Assembly: GCF_041197575.1 (NCBI RefSeq)
Contig: NZ_JBDKXB010000016.1
Span: forward strand, 11,939-75,938
Reading direction: 5' to 3'
DNA: 64,000 nucleotides
DNA from: Thioalkalicoccus limnaeus
Lineage (GTDB): Bacteria > Pseudomonadota > Gammaproteobacteria > Chromatiales > Chromatiaceae
Under the pieces are notes generated by a model that searched no databases, was not told where the DNA came from, and saw only the letters and a program-made list of their open reading frames with translations. Numbering within the stretch: position 1 is the stretch's first letter; each line of letters starts with the position of its first letter. This document shows, one piece after another, positions 36,981 through 45,461 of the stretch. A program made the position numbers and the translations under genes.

Positions 36981-39900
36981 TTAGAGTAACACCTGTTCGA
37001 TCCCGCCAGCCTTGACCTGCTCGACGAAGCGATCCTGCCAGCCGTCGCCGAGCCGGTGGCGTGCGAGTTCGACGACGATGTATTCCGTCGCTAACCCTGT
37101 GTCCTCTCGGTATTTCGCCAGGCCCTGTTGACAGGCCGGGCACGCGGTCAACAGTTTGACCGCGTCGTCTGTGACGCGATCCTGACCGGTCAGTTCCCGG
37201 ATGCCGCGGGTGAGTTCCTCCTGTTTGCGGAAACGCACTTGGTTTGCGATATCGGGCCGGGCGCTGCCGAGCGTGCCGGCCTCGCCGCAACAGCGATCGG
37301 ACAGCGTGACCGTTCGGCCCATCAGCGCCGAGGCGACGCGCAGCGGCGCATGGGTCTTCATCGGCGTATGGCATGGATCGTGATACAGGTAGCGGGTCGC
37401 TGAGACCTCGGGCACCCGAACCCCACGCTCCATCAGATATTCGTGGATGTCCAGGAGCCGGCAGCCGGGGAAGATCCGCGCGAAGTCGTATTCGAGGAGC
37501 TGGTCCATGCAGGTCCCACAGGACACGATGACGGTGCGGATATCGAGGTAGTTCAGCGTATTGGCGACCCGATGGAAGAGCACCCGGTTCTCCATCGTGA
37601 TCTGGCGCCCGCGCTCGGCCCGACCGGCGGCCCGCTGCGGAAAGCCGCAGCACAGATAGCCGGGCGGCAGCACCGTTTGCACGCCCTCCGCGTACAAGAG
37701 CGCCAGGGTCGCAAGACCGATATCCGAGAACAGCCGCTCCGAGCCGCAGCCCGGGAAGTAGAACAGGGCCTCGGCCTCGTCCGCGGTCCGGGCTGGGTCG
37801 CGCAGAATCGGGATCTGGGTGCGGTCCTCGAGGGCCAGCGCTTGGCGAAAGGTCCGTTTGGGCAGGCCGACCGACACCGGGCGGGCGACCAACTCGACGA
37901 CCTGGGAGGCCAGACGCGGCGCGTGACTCGTCGCGCCGGGGCGGGCCTTGCACCGCTCCGTGAGGCCGAGACGACGGGCGAAGCGGTGCGTCAGATTCAT
38001 GCCGGCGAAACCCCATTCGGCTAACCCACGGCGCAGCCAGCGCACCATGCGCGGGTCACTCGCATCGAGAAAGCGCAGGGCCGCCCAGGCCCCCGGGCTG
38101 AATCGCCGGTGGCCGCGCGCGACGAGGATCCGGCGCAGCCGCATCGTGACCTCGCCAAAATCGATGTCGACCGGACAAGGTGTCTCGCACTTGTGGCAGA
38201 TGGTGCAGTGATCGGCCAGGTCGTTCATCTCGGCGAAATGGCGCCGCGACAGACCGCGGCGGGTCTGCTCCTCGTACAGGAAGGCCTCGATGATGAGCCC
38301 GGCCCCGAGGATCTTGTTGCGCGGGGAATAGAGCAGATTGGCGCGTGGCACATGGGTCATGCAAACGGGTTTGCACTTGCCGCAGCGCAGACAATGCCGG
38401 ATATCGTCGTTGAGCGCACCGAGCTCCGTCTCCTCGAGGATGATCGCCTCCTGCTGCACGAGCCGCAGCGACGGCGTATAGGCCGCGTCGAGCCCCGAGC
38501 CCGGCATCAGTTTGCCGCGGTTGAAGTGATGCTGCGGATCGACACGGTCCTTGTAGGCGACGAAGGCCTCGATCTTGTCGGGTTCGAGGAAACCGATCTT
38601 GGTCAGGCCGATCCCGTGCTCGCCGGAGATGACGCCGTCGAGGGACTGGGCAAGGGCCATGATCCGCTCGACGAGCCGGTCGGCCTCGTGCAGCATCCGA
38701 TAATCGGCTGAATGGACCGGGATGTTGGTATGGACATTGCCGTCCCCGGCGTGCATGTGCAGCGCGATAAAAAGGCGCGAATCGCGCTCGCGGCGATGGA
38801 TCGCCGCGAGCTTGTCACGAACCCGCGCGAGATCCTGCCCCGCGAAGATCTCATCGAGCTGGGCCGCGACCTCGATACGGTACGACTGTCGCAGCGTCCG
38901 CCGCAGCATCAGATCGAGCAGCGTGTCATCGGGCCGCAGATCGGCCGATGCGCTGTCGTCGAGCAGCGTGGGATGGTCGATCGCCGCGGCGTCGAGTTGA
39001 TCGAGGACGGTTCGCCAACGGCGCAAGGCGCGGTTCACGATCTCGCGGGCCGCGTCGCGCTTCGCCGCCAGGATCGCTGCCGCCTCGGCCGATGCCTCGT
39101 AATCGGCCGGATCCCGCGCCTCCGCCAGCGGTCCGCCGAGGTACTCGAGCACGGCCTCCATGATCCGCAGCTTGTTCGCGATCGATTGCTCGATGTTGAG
39201 CCGTTCGATGCCGCGGCTGTAGTCGGCGAGCCGTTCGAGCGGGATCACGACGTCCTCGTTGATCTTGAAGGCGTTCGTGTGCCGCGAGATGGCCGCGGTC
39301 CGCGCGCGGTCGAGCCAGAAACGGCGCCGCGCCTCGGCGCTGACCGCGACGAAGCCCTCGCCATCGCGTGCCTGCGCGAGCGCAATCACCTGAGCCGACG
39401 CGGCCTCGACCGCGGCCGGGTCGTCGCTGACCAGGTCCGCGAGCAGGACCATCTTCGGTAGCTCGCGGCGCGACGCCTTCGTCGAATAGTCGACGGCCCG
39501 CACATAACGTTCGTCGAGGTGTTCGAGGCCGGCGATGTCGACCCCAGGAAAGGCCGCGATATGATCTCGGATCTCGACAATCGCCGGCACGGCTTGGGCG
39601 AGATCGGTGCCGAAGAACTCGAGGCACAGGGTGCGTACCTGCCCGGGCATGCGGTGCAGCAGGAAGCGCGCCGACGTGATCAGGCCGTCGCAGCCTTCCT
39701 TCTGGACGCCGGGCAGCCCGTCCAGGACCTTGTCGGTGACGTCCTTGCCGAGCCCGCGGCGCCGAAAGGTGCGGCCGGGGATTTCGAGGATCTCGGGGGC
39801 GCCGCGCGGCGTGCGGCCGTCGGGCGCAAAGCGCGTCAGCCGAAACCGGACCAGCTCTTGCTCGTGGATCTTGCCGAGATTGTGGTCGAGCCGCTCGACC

Positions 39901-40838
39901 TCGAGCCAGTCGGCGGCTGGCGTGACCAGCCGCCAGGACACCAGGTTGTCGAGCGTCGTACCCCACAGAACGGCCTTCTTGCCGCCGGCGTTCATCGCGA
40001 TGTTGCCGCCGATCGTCGAGGCATCCTGCGAGGTCGGGTCGACGGCGAACGCGAGCCCATGGCGTTCGGCAAGTTCCGCGACCCGCCGCGTCACGAGCCC
40101 TGCGCCGCAGTGCACGGTCGGGGCCGGGTCGACGACGCCGGGCAACCAGGTCCACTCGATCGGCGACAGGCTCTCGAGCTTTTCGGTATTGATGACCGCG
40201 CAGCGCGGGTCGAGTGGGACCGCCGACCCCGTATAGCCGGTGCCGCCGCCGCGCGGAATCAGCGTCAGACCGCAGTCGATGCACCCGGCGACGATCGGCG
40301 CGACCTCGTCCTCGGTATCGGGCGTGATCACGACGAATGGGAGTTCGACGCGCCAGTCGGTCGCGTCGGTCGCGTGCGCGACCCGGGCAAGCCCATCGAA
40401 GTCGAGGTTGTCCGGCCGTGTCACCCCGGCGAGTCGACGCCGCAGCCGGTCGCGCACCTGCCGCTCGGCCGCGAACCCATCACCGAACCGGGTCACCGCG
40501 GCTCGCGCGGCTGCGAGCAGTTCCGCAGCCTGCGCGTTGTTGTTCAGACGCTGCTCGAACTGATCGAGCCGATGCACGAGGGCCTGGATCAGCAGGCGCC
40601 GCCGCTCGAGGTTGTCGATCAGGTCGTCTTGCAGATAGGGATTGCGAGTCACGACCCACATATCCCCGAGCACCTCGAAGAGCATCCGCGCCGAGCGTCC
40701 GGTTCGCCGCGTCCCGCGCAACGACTCGATCCGCTCCCACATCGCGGCGCCGAGAAACCGGATCACGATCTCGCGATCGGAGAAGGACGTGTAGTTGTAG
40801 GGGATTTCGCGGATGCGGAGGGATGGGGAACTGTTCAT
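36981..40838 (-). CDS. Large DUF3683-type FAD/Fe-S oxidoreductase (D-lactate or glycolate dehydrogenase-like)
   Basis: 1,285 residues from the ATG at 40838 (13 further codons open). Order: DUF3683-like N-terminus (about 1-130, IREIPYNYTSFSDREIVIRF); PCMH FAD-binding domain with LIPRGGGTGYTGSAVPLD at about 196; FAD-oxidase C-terminal domain; two 4Fe-4S clusters at about 812 (CLRCGKCKPVC) and 878 (CTICHKCETPCPVD); two CCG cysteine-rich domains at about 1027 (FYFPGCGSERLF) and 1154 (YHDPCHTPMKTH). This fuses in one chain what GlcDEF or Dld/LldE complexes spread over subunits. It probably oxidises a 2-hydroxy acid and passes electrons to quinone. Substrate unproven. One of the longest genes here, with no partner gene. 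Confidence 0.88.
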   Translation of the reverse strand: MNSSPSLRIREIPYNYTSFSDREIVIRFLGAAMWERIESLRGTRRTGRSARMLFEVLGDMWVVTRNPYLQDDLIDNLERRRLLIQALVHRLDQFEQRLNNNAQAAELLAAARAAVTRFGDGFAAERQVRDRLRRRLAGVTRPDNLDFDGLARVAHATDATDWRVELPFVVITPDTEDEVAPIVAGCIDCGLTLIPRGGGTGYTGSAVPLDPRCAVINTEKLESLSPIEWTWLPGVVDPAPTVHCGAGLVTRRVAELAERHGLAFAVDPTSQDASTIGGNIAMNAGGKKAVLWGTTLDNLVSWRLVTPAADWLEVERLDHNLGKIHEQELVRFRLTRFAPDGRTPRGAPEILEIPGRTFRRRGLGKDVTDKVLDGLPGVQKEGCDGLITSARFLLHRMPGQVRTLCLEFFGTDLAQAVPAIVEIRDHIAAFPGVDIAGLEHLDERYVRAVDYSTKASRRELPKMVLLADLVSDDPAAVEAASAQVIALAQARDGEGFVAVSAEARRRFWLDRARTAAISRHTNAFKINEDVVIPLERLADYSRGIERLNIEQSIANKLRIMEAVLEYLGGPLAEARDPADYEASAEAAAILAAKRDAAREIVNRALRRWRTVLDQLDAAAIDHPTLLDDSASADLRPDDTLLDLMLRRTLRQSYRIEVAAQLDEIFAGQDLARVRDKLAAIHRRERDSRLFIALHMHAGDGNVHTNIPVHSADYRMLHEADRLVERIMALAQSLDGVISGEHGIGLTKIGFLEPDKIEAFVAYKDRVDPQHHFNRGKLMPGSGLDAAYTPSLRLVQQEAIILEETELGALNDDIRHCLRCGKCKPVCMTHVPRANLLYSPRNKILGAGLIIEAFLYEEQTRRGLSRRHFAEMNDLADHCTICHKCETPCPVDIDFGEVTMRLRRILVARGHRRFSPGAWAALRFLDASDPRMVRWLRRGLAEWGFAGMNLTHRFARRLGLTERCKARPGATSHAPRLASQVVELVARPVSVGLPKRTFRQALALEDRTQIPILRDPARTADEAEALFYFPGCGSERLFSDIGLATLALLYAEGVQTVLPPGYLCCGFPQRAAGRAERGRQITMENRVLFHRVANTLNYLDIRTVIVSCGTCMDQLLEYDFARIFPGCRLLDIHEYLMERGVRVPEVSATRYLYHDPCHTPMKTHAPLRVASALMGRTVTLSDRCCGEAGTLGSARPDIANQVRFRKQEELTRGIRELTGQDRVTDDAVKLLTACPACQQGLAKYREDTGLATEYIVVELARHRLGDGWQDRFVEQVKAGGIEQVLL

Positions 40839-41023
40839 CAAGGCGGGGGGAGACAGGGGCTGTTTTGCGATGCACAAATTCTATCGCAGCGCGGCAGGCC
40901 CCAACAGGATTAAGCCCTGTCAAACCCCTTCAGGGTCGATTGCACCTCGCCGTTAGAGGCCATGTCAGACGAACAGCACGGCGGGTTTCGCTGGTACCGG
41001 AGGCGCCGGGACAAGCCGCGCGG

Positions 41024-41261
41024 TCAGCCTCGATCGCGTCGATCCCGGCGCGGCTGGTCCAGTGCGCGCTGGGTCTCCCTTCTTCGCGCGCAGTTTTCCC
41101 AGCATTCCTGGCAGCACTCGAGCGCTCTGCAATCAAACTCACAGGCGGCTAAGTCAGCGCTGACCTCGTCGGCGATGATCCTTCTCCACCAACACTTCAG
41201 GTAACTCGTCAAGCCATTCGATACCCAGTCTTTCGCGAAGGATCCACGAGTCATCGTCCAT
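41024..41261 (-). pseudogene. Possible small Cys-rich gene with a frameshift
   Basis: An ATG at 41261 with AAGGGGGA just upstream starts a frame of 35 codons ending at 41154; its first 28 residues look protein-like (WILRERLGIEWLDELPEVLV). The frame one base apart continues with ADEVSADLAACEFDCRALEC and CQECWENCARRRETQ, a cluster of six Cys in 22 residues, until 41024. The two halves would join by a single +1 shift near 41180. Either a one-base sequencing or natural frameshift split a gene of about 78 residues, or only one frame is real. Function unknown; the Cys cluster suggests metal binding. Confidence 0.35.
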
Positions 41262-41365
41262 TCCCCCTTCGTCTCTAAAGTTATTGTTGTTGCATGGCGC
41301 AGCTCGATCCCTGATGTGGTCTTTCTGGGCCAGTCGCGAATTCCAGTCTTTCGTCGCGAACAAGA

Positions 41366-42136
41366 TCAGCGAACGCGGTCGCCTGTGACCGGGACAAAAA
41401 GCACCGGAAGGATACTGCGCTGAACGATCGCTCCGTCGAGGTCTTTCTCGATCACCACGAGCTGCTGAACCCGCCCCGGGTCACCGACCGGCATCACGAG
41501 CCGACCACCCGGCGCGAGCTGGTCGAGCAACGGTTGGGGGACATGGCCGGCGGCGGCCGTGACGATGATTCCCGCGAAGGGAGCCGCTTCCGGCCAACCC
41601 AGATAACCATCGCCGGCCCGAACCCTGACGTTTTGATAGCCGAGTTCGGCCAGCGTCTTGGCAGCGCGATCGGCGAGTTCGGGTACGATCTCGACCGAGT
41701 AGACCTCGGCGCCCATCTCCGCCAGCACGGCCGCCTGATACCCGGAGCCGGTACCGAGTTCGTAGACCCGGTCGCCGGGACCCACCCCGAGCAGGTGACT
41801 CATGATGGCGACGATATAGGGTTGGGAAATGGTCTGTCCGCCGCCGATCGGCAACGGCCGATCCTGATAAGCCTGATGCCGCAGCGAAGGCGGGACGAAG
41901 GCGTGACGCGGCACCGCGCGCAAGGCTGCGATCACGGCCGGATCCAGACGGTCCGTCCCGAGGGCGTGACGGGTCTCCTGCACCTGGAGTTCAATTGCGT
42001 GCACCAGTGCCTCGCGTTCGCCTCGGTCGCTCGGCATGCCGCCCCCGGGGCTCCCACCAGCCGGCGCGGCACACATCAACAGAGGTCCGAGTACAGCCGT
42101 CGCCAGCGCTCTGAAACCGTCTCGTGTCGATGCCAT
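41366..42136 (-). CDS. pcm: Protein-L-isoaspartate O-methyltransferase, exported-looking
   Basis: 256 residues. Methyltransferase core: PLPIGGGQTISQPYIVAIMS (substrate loop), VYELGTGSGYQAAVLAEMGA (SAM loop), GAEVYSVEIVPELA, APFAGIIVTAAAGHVPQPLL. This family methylates damaged L-isoaspartyl residues for repair. Unlike E. coli Pcm (208 aa, cytoplasmic), it carries about 45 extra N-terminal residues that read as a signal peptide (MASTRDGFRALATAVLGPLL, MCAAPAGG). A periplasmic location is inferred. surE/nlpD neighbours of classical pcm are absent. Confidence 0.85.
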   Translation of the reverse strand: MASTRDGFRALATAVLGPLLMCAAPAGGSPGGGMPSDRGEREALVHAIELQVQETRHALGTDRLDPAVIAALRAVPRHAFVPPSLRHQAYQDRPLPIGGGQTISQPYIVAIMSHLLGVGPGDRVYELGTGSGYQAAVLAEMGAEVYSVEIVPELADRAAKTLAELGYQNVRVRAGDGYLGWPEAAPFAGIIVTAAAGHVPQPLLDQLAPGGRLVMPVGDPGRVQQLVVIEKDLDGAIVQRSILPVLFVPVTGDRVR

Positions 42137-42343
42137 TGTGAACCTGATTTCTAAGACGCGATGAGCCCGGTTAAGGCTAGCACACTCGACAAATGCCTGT
42201 CTCCATTACACAAACCGCAAAAGAGTACCAATAGGCAGCTGAATTCCGGACAATAGCCCCATGGCATCGACATCCCACGGGCGCCGCTCATCGTCGGCGT
42301 TTCCCCGGTTTCGATGTATTCATCCAAGGCGAAGGCGCAGTAG

Positions 42344-43396
42344 ATGACAGAGGCAACATCTTCGAGATCGGCAGCCATTGTCCCGGCGACGCCACCGGCT
42401 GGCGGGCCGCAGGACGATTGCACCCCGGCGGCATGGGCCGAGATCGATGCCTTGCGTCGCGCGATGCACTCGGCCTTCGTGGGCCAACAACAGATGGTCG
42501 AGATGTTGTGGGTGGCCTTGCTGTCCGGTGGCCACCTGTTGATCGAAGGCCCGCCTGGCCTGGCGAAGTCCAGCTCGCTCGAGTTGTTGGCGGCCGGTCT
42601 CGAAGGGCCGGTGCGATGGCAGCAAGTGTCCCCTGACATGGATCCCGCGCGTCTCCTCGAGCAGGCCGACGCGACCGCAGCCGATGATCCCGATGCGGCC
42701 GGCACTGATCGGTGGCCTGCGAGCCTGCTAATCATCGAAGGGATGGAGCAGGCCACCGCGGGTGTCGACCTGGCCATCAATCGGATCTTGAAGCCGCGCC
42801 GCCCCAATACGGGGATCGGAGATCAGGTGCCCGGCACCGGCGCCATTCTGGTCATGGCCACCCGCAACCCGAGTGATGCGGCGGCGCCTTTACCGTCCTG
42901 GTTCGATTCGTTCGCCTTTTGTGTTCAACCGCGTTTTCCGGGGTACGCGGCCGAGCGCGCGATCTTGCGCCGATCCCGTCAAGCGTTCCGAACCGGGTTG
43001 ATGCCCCAGCAACCCGGCGCGCCGGTCCCACCGAGGGTCGGGCCGGCGGCGATCCGCGCGGCACGACAGCAGATCCTGGATCTTCATTTGTCGCCGGATC
43101 TCGAGGGCTACCTGGTGCATTTGGTGATGGCCACGCGCGTGCCGGCCACCTATCACCGAGACTTGGTCGGATGGTTAGGTGGCGGGGTCAGTCCCCGCGC
43201 GACACTGGCCCTCGAGCGCGGCGCCCGGGCCAAGGCCTGGTTGGATGGACGGGACTATGTCGCGCCCGAGGACATCCAGTGGATCGCGCCGGCGGTCCTG
43301 CGCCACCGCATCCGGTTGACCGACGCTGCCACGGCGGATGGTCGCACCCCGGACGATTACATCGCCAACTGGCTCGCCCGTGTCCCGATTCCTTAG
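42344..43396 (+). CDS. MoxR-family AAA+ ATPase with degenerate Walker B
   Basis: 350 residues. Walker A GPPGLAKSS at about 69-77 is followed by the lid region. At the Walker B position, where MoxR proteins have the ...LLADEINRA type, it reads SLLIIEGMEQATAGVDLAIN: the Asp-Glu pair is replaced by Glu-Gly. Sensor 1 is ILVMATRNPSDAAAPLP. The C-terminal helical domain ends DYIANWLARVPIP. MoxR ATPases work as chaperones with DUF58/VWA partners; here only BatD follows. ATP hydrolysis may be weak or lost. Confidence 0.82.
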   Translation: MTEATSSRSAAIVPATPPAGGPQDDCTPAAWAEIDALRRAMHSAFVGQQQMVEMLWVALLSGGHLLIEGPPGLAKSSSLELLAAGLEGPVRWQQVSPDMDPARLLEQADATAADDPDAAGTDRWPASLLIIEGMEQATAGVDLAINRILKPRRPNTGIGDQVPGTGAILVMATRNPSDAAAPLPSWFDSFAFCVQPRFPGYAAERAILRRSRQAFRTGLMPQQPGAPVPPRVGPAAIRAARQQILDLHLSPDLEGYLVHLVMATRVPATYHRDLVGWLGGGVSPRATLALERGARAKAWLDGRDYVAPEDIQWIAPAVLRHRIRLTDAATADGRTPDDYIANWLARVPIP

Positions 43397-43480
43397 AGGC
43401 GGCGCCGAGCGAGCGGCGCTGCCGCCCACCCTCGACGAATCCGATTATCGGTTCAGCAACGACCGGTGCATGTGTAGCCC

Positions 43481-43511
43481 TTGTCGGGTTCGCGCAGCGT
43501 AACCACGACAT
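43481..43511. repeat. REP-like hairpin (GTCGGGTT...AACC family), copy 1
   Basis: TGTCGGGTT pairs with AACCACGACA across a GC-rich loop. A related element is at 45335-45372. It lies in the 194-base gap between the MoxR and BatD genes. Confidence 0.55.
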
Positions 43512-43590
43512 CGTGGGCCGAGTTGCACCGCTTATTTTTGAATCCTTCCCCAGCGGCGCGTCACGCGGCCGCCTTTTTCGGAGTTGACCG

Positions 43591-45270
43591 ATGCGATCCC
43601 TGCTGCTGGCCATCTGCCTCTCCCTCGGGAGCACGAGCCTTGCCGCTGAGCTCCAGGCCTGGCTCGAACGCGACCTGATCACGGATGCCGAAACCGTGGC
43701 ATTGTTCGTCACGGTCTCGGGCGAGCGTCCCGACGAGCCTGACTTGGATGCCTTGAAGGCCGATTTCGATCTGGTCGATGTGGCGCACACGAGTCGCGCC
43801 TTCGCCGTCGACGGCGCGCCGGCCACCACACACGAATGGCGCCTGGAACTGGCGCCGCGCCGGACCGGCTGGCTGACGGTGCCAGCTTTGACGGTGGGGG
43901 AGCTGACCACCGAGCCCTTGACCCTCGAGGTGCTCGACGCCGGCCTGGCCTTGATGACCCGCGCCGATGAGCCGGTCTTCATCGACGTGATCGCCGCGCC
44001 AATGGATCCCTACGTCCAAGGTCGGGTCGACTATCAGGTGCGGCTCTTCACGAGCGTGCCCTTGCAGGAACCGCGACTGACCGACCCCCAGGGGGAGGGC
44101 ATGACCATTCGGCAAATCGGCGATGATCGCCAGTCGAGCGAGCAGATCGGTGCCGATCTCTATACGGTGACCGAACGCCGCTATGCGATCTTTCCAAAAC
44201 AGGCCGGGCCGCTGGAGATCCAACCCCCACGTCTGAACGCCGCGATGCCGATCGAGCGATCGTCACCGGACTTCAACGGCCTCGGCGGAGATCCCTTCGC
44301 ACCGCTGGACGAGGTCATGGATGAGGATGCCGGCCCGGATGGCCTGTTCGAGGCAACGCGCCAGGTACGGGTCAGCGGTCGCGCGATCACGCTCGGGGTG
44401 CGCCCACCGCCGGATGGCGCTGATCCACGCTGGTTGCCCGCCGAGTCCGTCGCGCTGCGCGACGAATGGACACCGAAGATGCCGGTGATCCACATCGGGC
44501 AGACCATGACCCGGACCCTGACGATCACCGCAACCGGTGTCCTCAGCGAACAACTGCCCGAGTTGGCATTGGAAGCGCCTGATGGCGTAGCCCTGTATCC
44601 CGAAGCCATCGAGGACGAGGACCGGGTCGAGGCCGGGCTCCCGGTCGCCGAGCGTCGGATTCGGATGGCCTTGCGCGTCACCGAACCGGGGGTTCTGACC
44701 CTGCCCGAGATCCGCGTGGCCTGGTGGGATACGGTTGCCGATCGTCCGCGCGAGGCCCGACTCGAGGCCCGATCGCTCGAGGTGATCGCGGGCCCTGGTA
44801 TCGGAACCGGCCTCGGCGGGCTCTCACAGTGGTTCGGAGCACAGGGTGCCTGGCTCTGGGTGGCGGCCGCGTTCGCGGTGACCTGGTTGGCGACGCTGGG
44901 TTTGTGGTGGCGCGGGCGCCGCCGCCCTGCGACCCTGAAGGCTGCGACCCTGACGGCTGCGATCGATGACCGGCCGCCCGAGATGACTCGCGGCCAGCGC
45001 TTGGCCGAAAGCCGACGAGCGATCGAGCGGGCCTGTCGGCGCCGCGGTCCGCGCGACGCGCGCGAAGCCCTGCTCGATTGGGGCCGGGTAGCTTGGCCTG
45101 AGGATCCGCCGCACGGCCTCTTATCGCTGGCCGCGCGCCTCGAGTCCGATGAGGCCGCGGGTCTCCTGGCTGGACTCGAACGCGGTCTCTACGGTGAAGA
45201 CCCCTGGGATTGGGACGGGGAGGGCGCTTGGGTCGTGCTCGCCCCGGCGCTGGAAGATCCGCGGTCGTAA
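43591..45270 (+). CDS. batD: BatD-like (oxygen/aerotolerance) membrane protein
   Basis: 559 residues with GGAG seven bases before the ATG. A signal peptide (MRSLLLAICLSLGSTSLA) is followed by a long beta-rich extracytoplasmic region with BatD features (ELQAWLERDLITDAETVALF at the start, EWRLELAPRRTGWLTVPALT). One transmembrane helix near 418-438 (AWLWVAAAFAVTWLATLGLW) precedes a cytoplasmic helical tail. BatD normally closes the moxR-DUF58-batA-batB-batD operon; the middle genes are missing. A 15-bp near-exact tandem repeat encodes the ATLKAATLTAA stretch after the helix. Confidence 0.82.
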   Translation: MRSLLLAICLSLGSTSLAAELQAWLERDLITDAETVALFVTVSGERPDEPDLDALKADFDLVDVAHTSRAFAVDGAPATTHEWRLELAPRRTGWLTVPALTVGELTTEPLTLEVLDAGLALMTRADEPVFIDVIAAPMDPYVQGRVDYQVRLFTSVPLQEPRLTDPQGEGMTIRQIGDDRQSSEQIGADLYTVTERRYAIFPKQAGPLEIQPPRLNAAMPIERSSPDFNGLGGDPFAPLDEVMDEDAGPDGLFEATRQVRVSGRAITLGVRPPPDGADPRWLPAESVALRDEWTPKMPVIHIGQTMTRTLTITATGVLSEQLPELALEAPDGVALYPEAIEDEDRVEAGLPVAERRIRMALRVTEPGVLTLPEIRVAWWDTVADRPREARLEARSLEVIAGPGIGTGLGGLSQWFGAQGAWLWVAAAFAVTWLATLGLWWRGRRRPATLKAATLTAAIDDRPPEMTRGQRLAESRRAIERACRRRGPRDAREALLDWGRVAWPEDPPHGLLSLAARLESDEAAGLLAGLERGLYGEDPWDWDGEGAWVVLAPALEDPRS

Positions 45271-45296
45271 GGGCACCTTGAAAATTCAAGGTGCCC
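45271..45296. repeat. 12-bp perfect inverted repeat directly after batD
   Basis: GGGCACCTTGAA / TTCAAGGTGCCC separated by two A residues, beginning at the base after the batD stop codon. It would form a very stable hairpin in RNA or a palindromic protein-binding site in DNA. No T-run follows, so a classical terminator is not proven. Confidence 0.7.
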
Positions 45297-45334
45297 GCGC
45301 GGGGTAACTAGGCGCGCCAACTCGGAACCTGAAG

Positions 45335-45372
45335 AGTCCGGTATGGCGCTCGATGCGCGCCGTAACCCGACT
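45335..45372. repeat. REP-like hairpin (GTCGGGTT...AACC family), copy 2
   Basis: AGTCCGGTATGGCGC pairs, with a few mismatches, with GCGCGCCGTAACCCGACT. It shares the GGGTTAC-type arm with the copy at 43481, so the two are probably members of one dispersed family flanking batD. Confidence 0.55.
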
Positions 45373-45461
45373 TCGCCCCTGTGGGGAAAGGGCCAACAGT
45401 CATGAAACTGTGGATAATCGGCTTCGTTCCCTGAACATTGAACATTTCGAGCATCGTTGGC

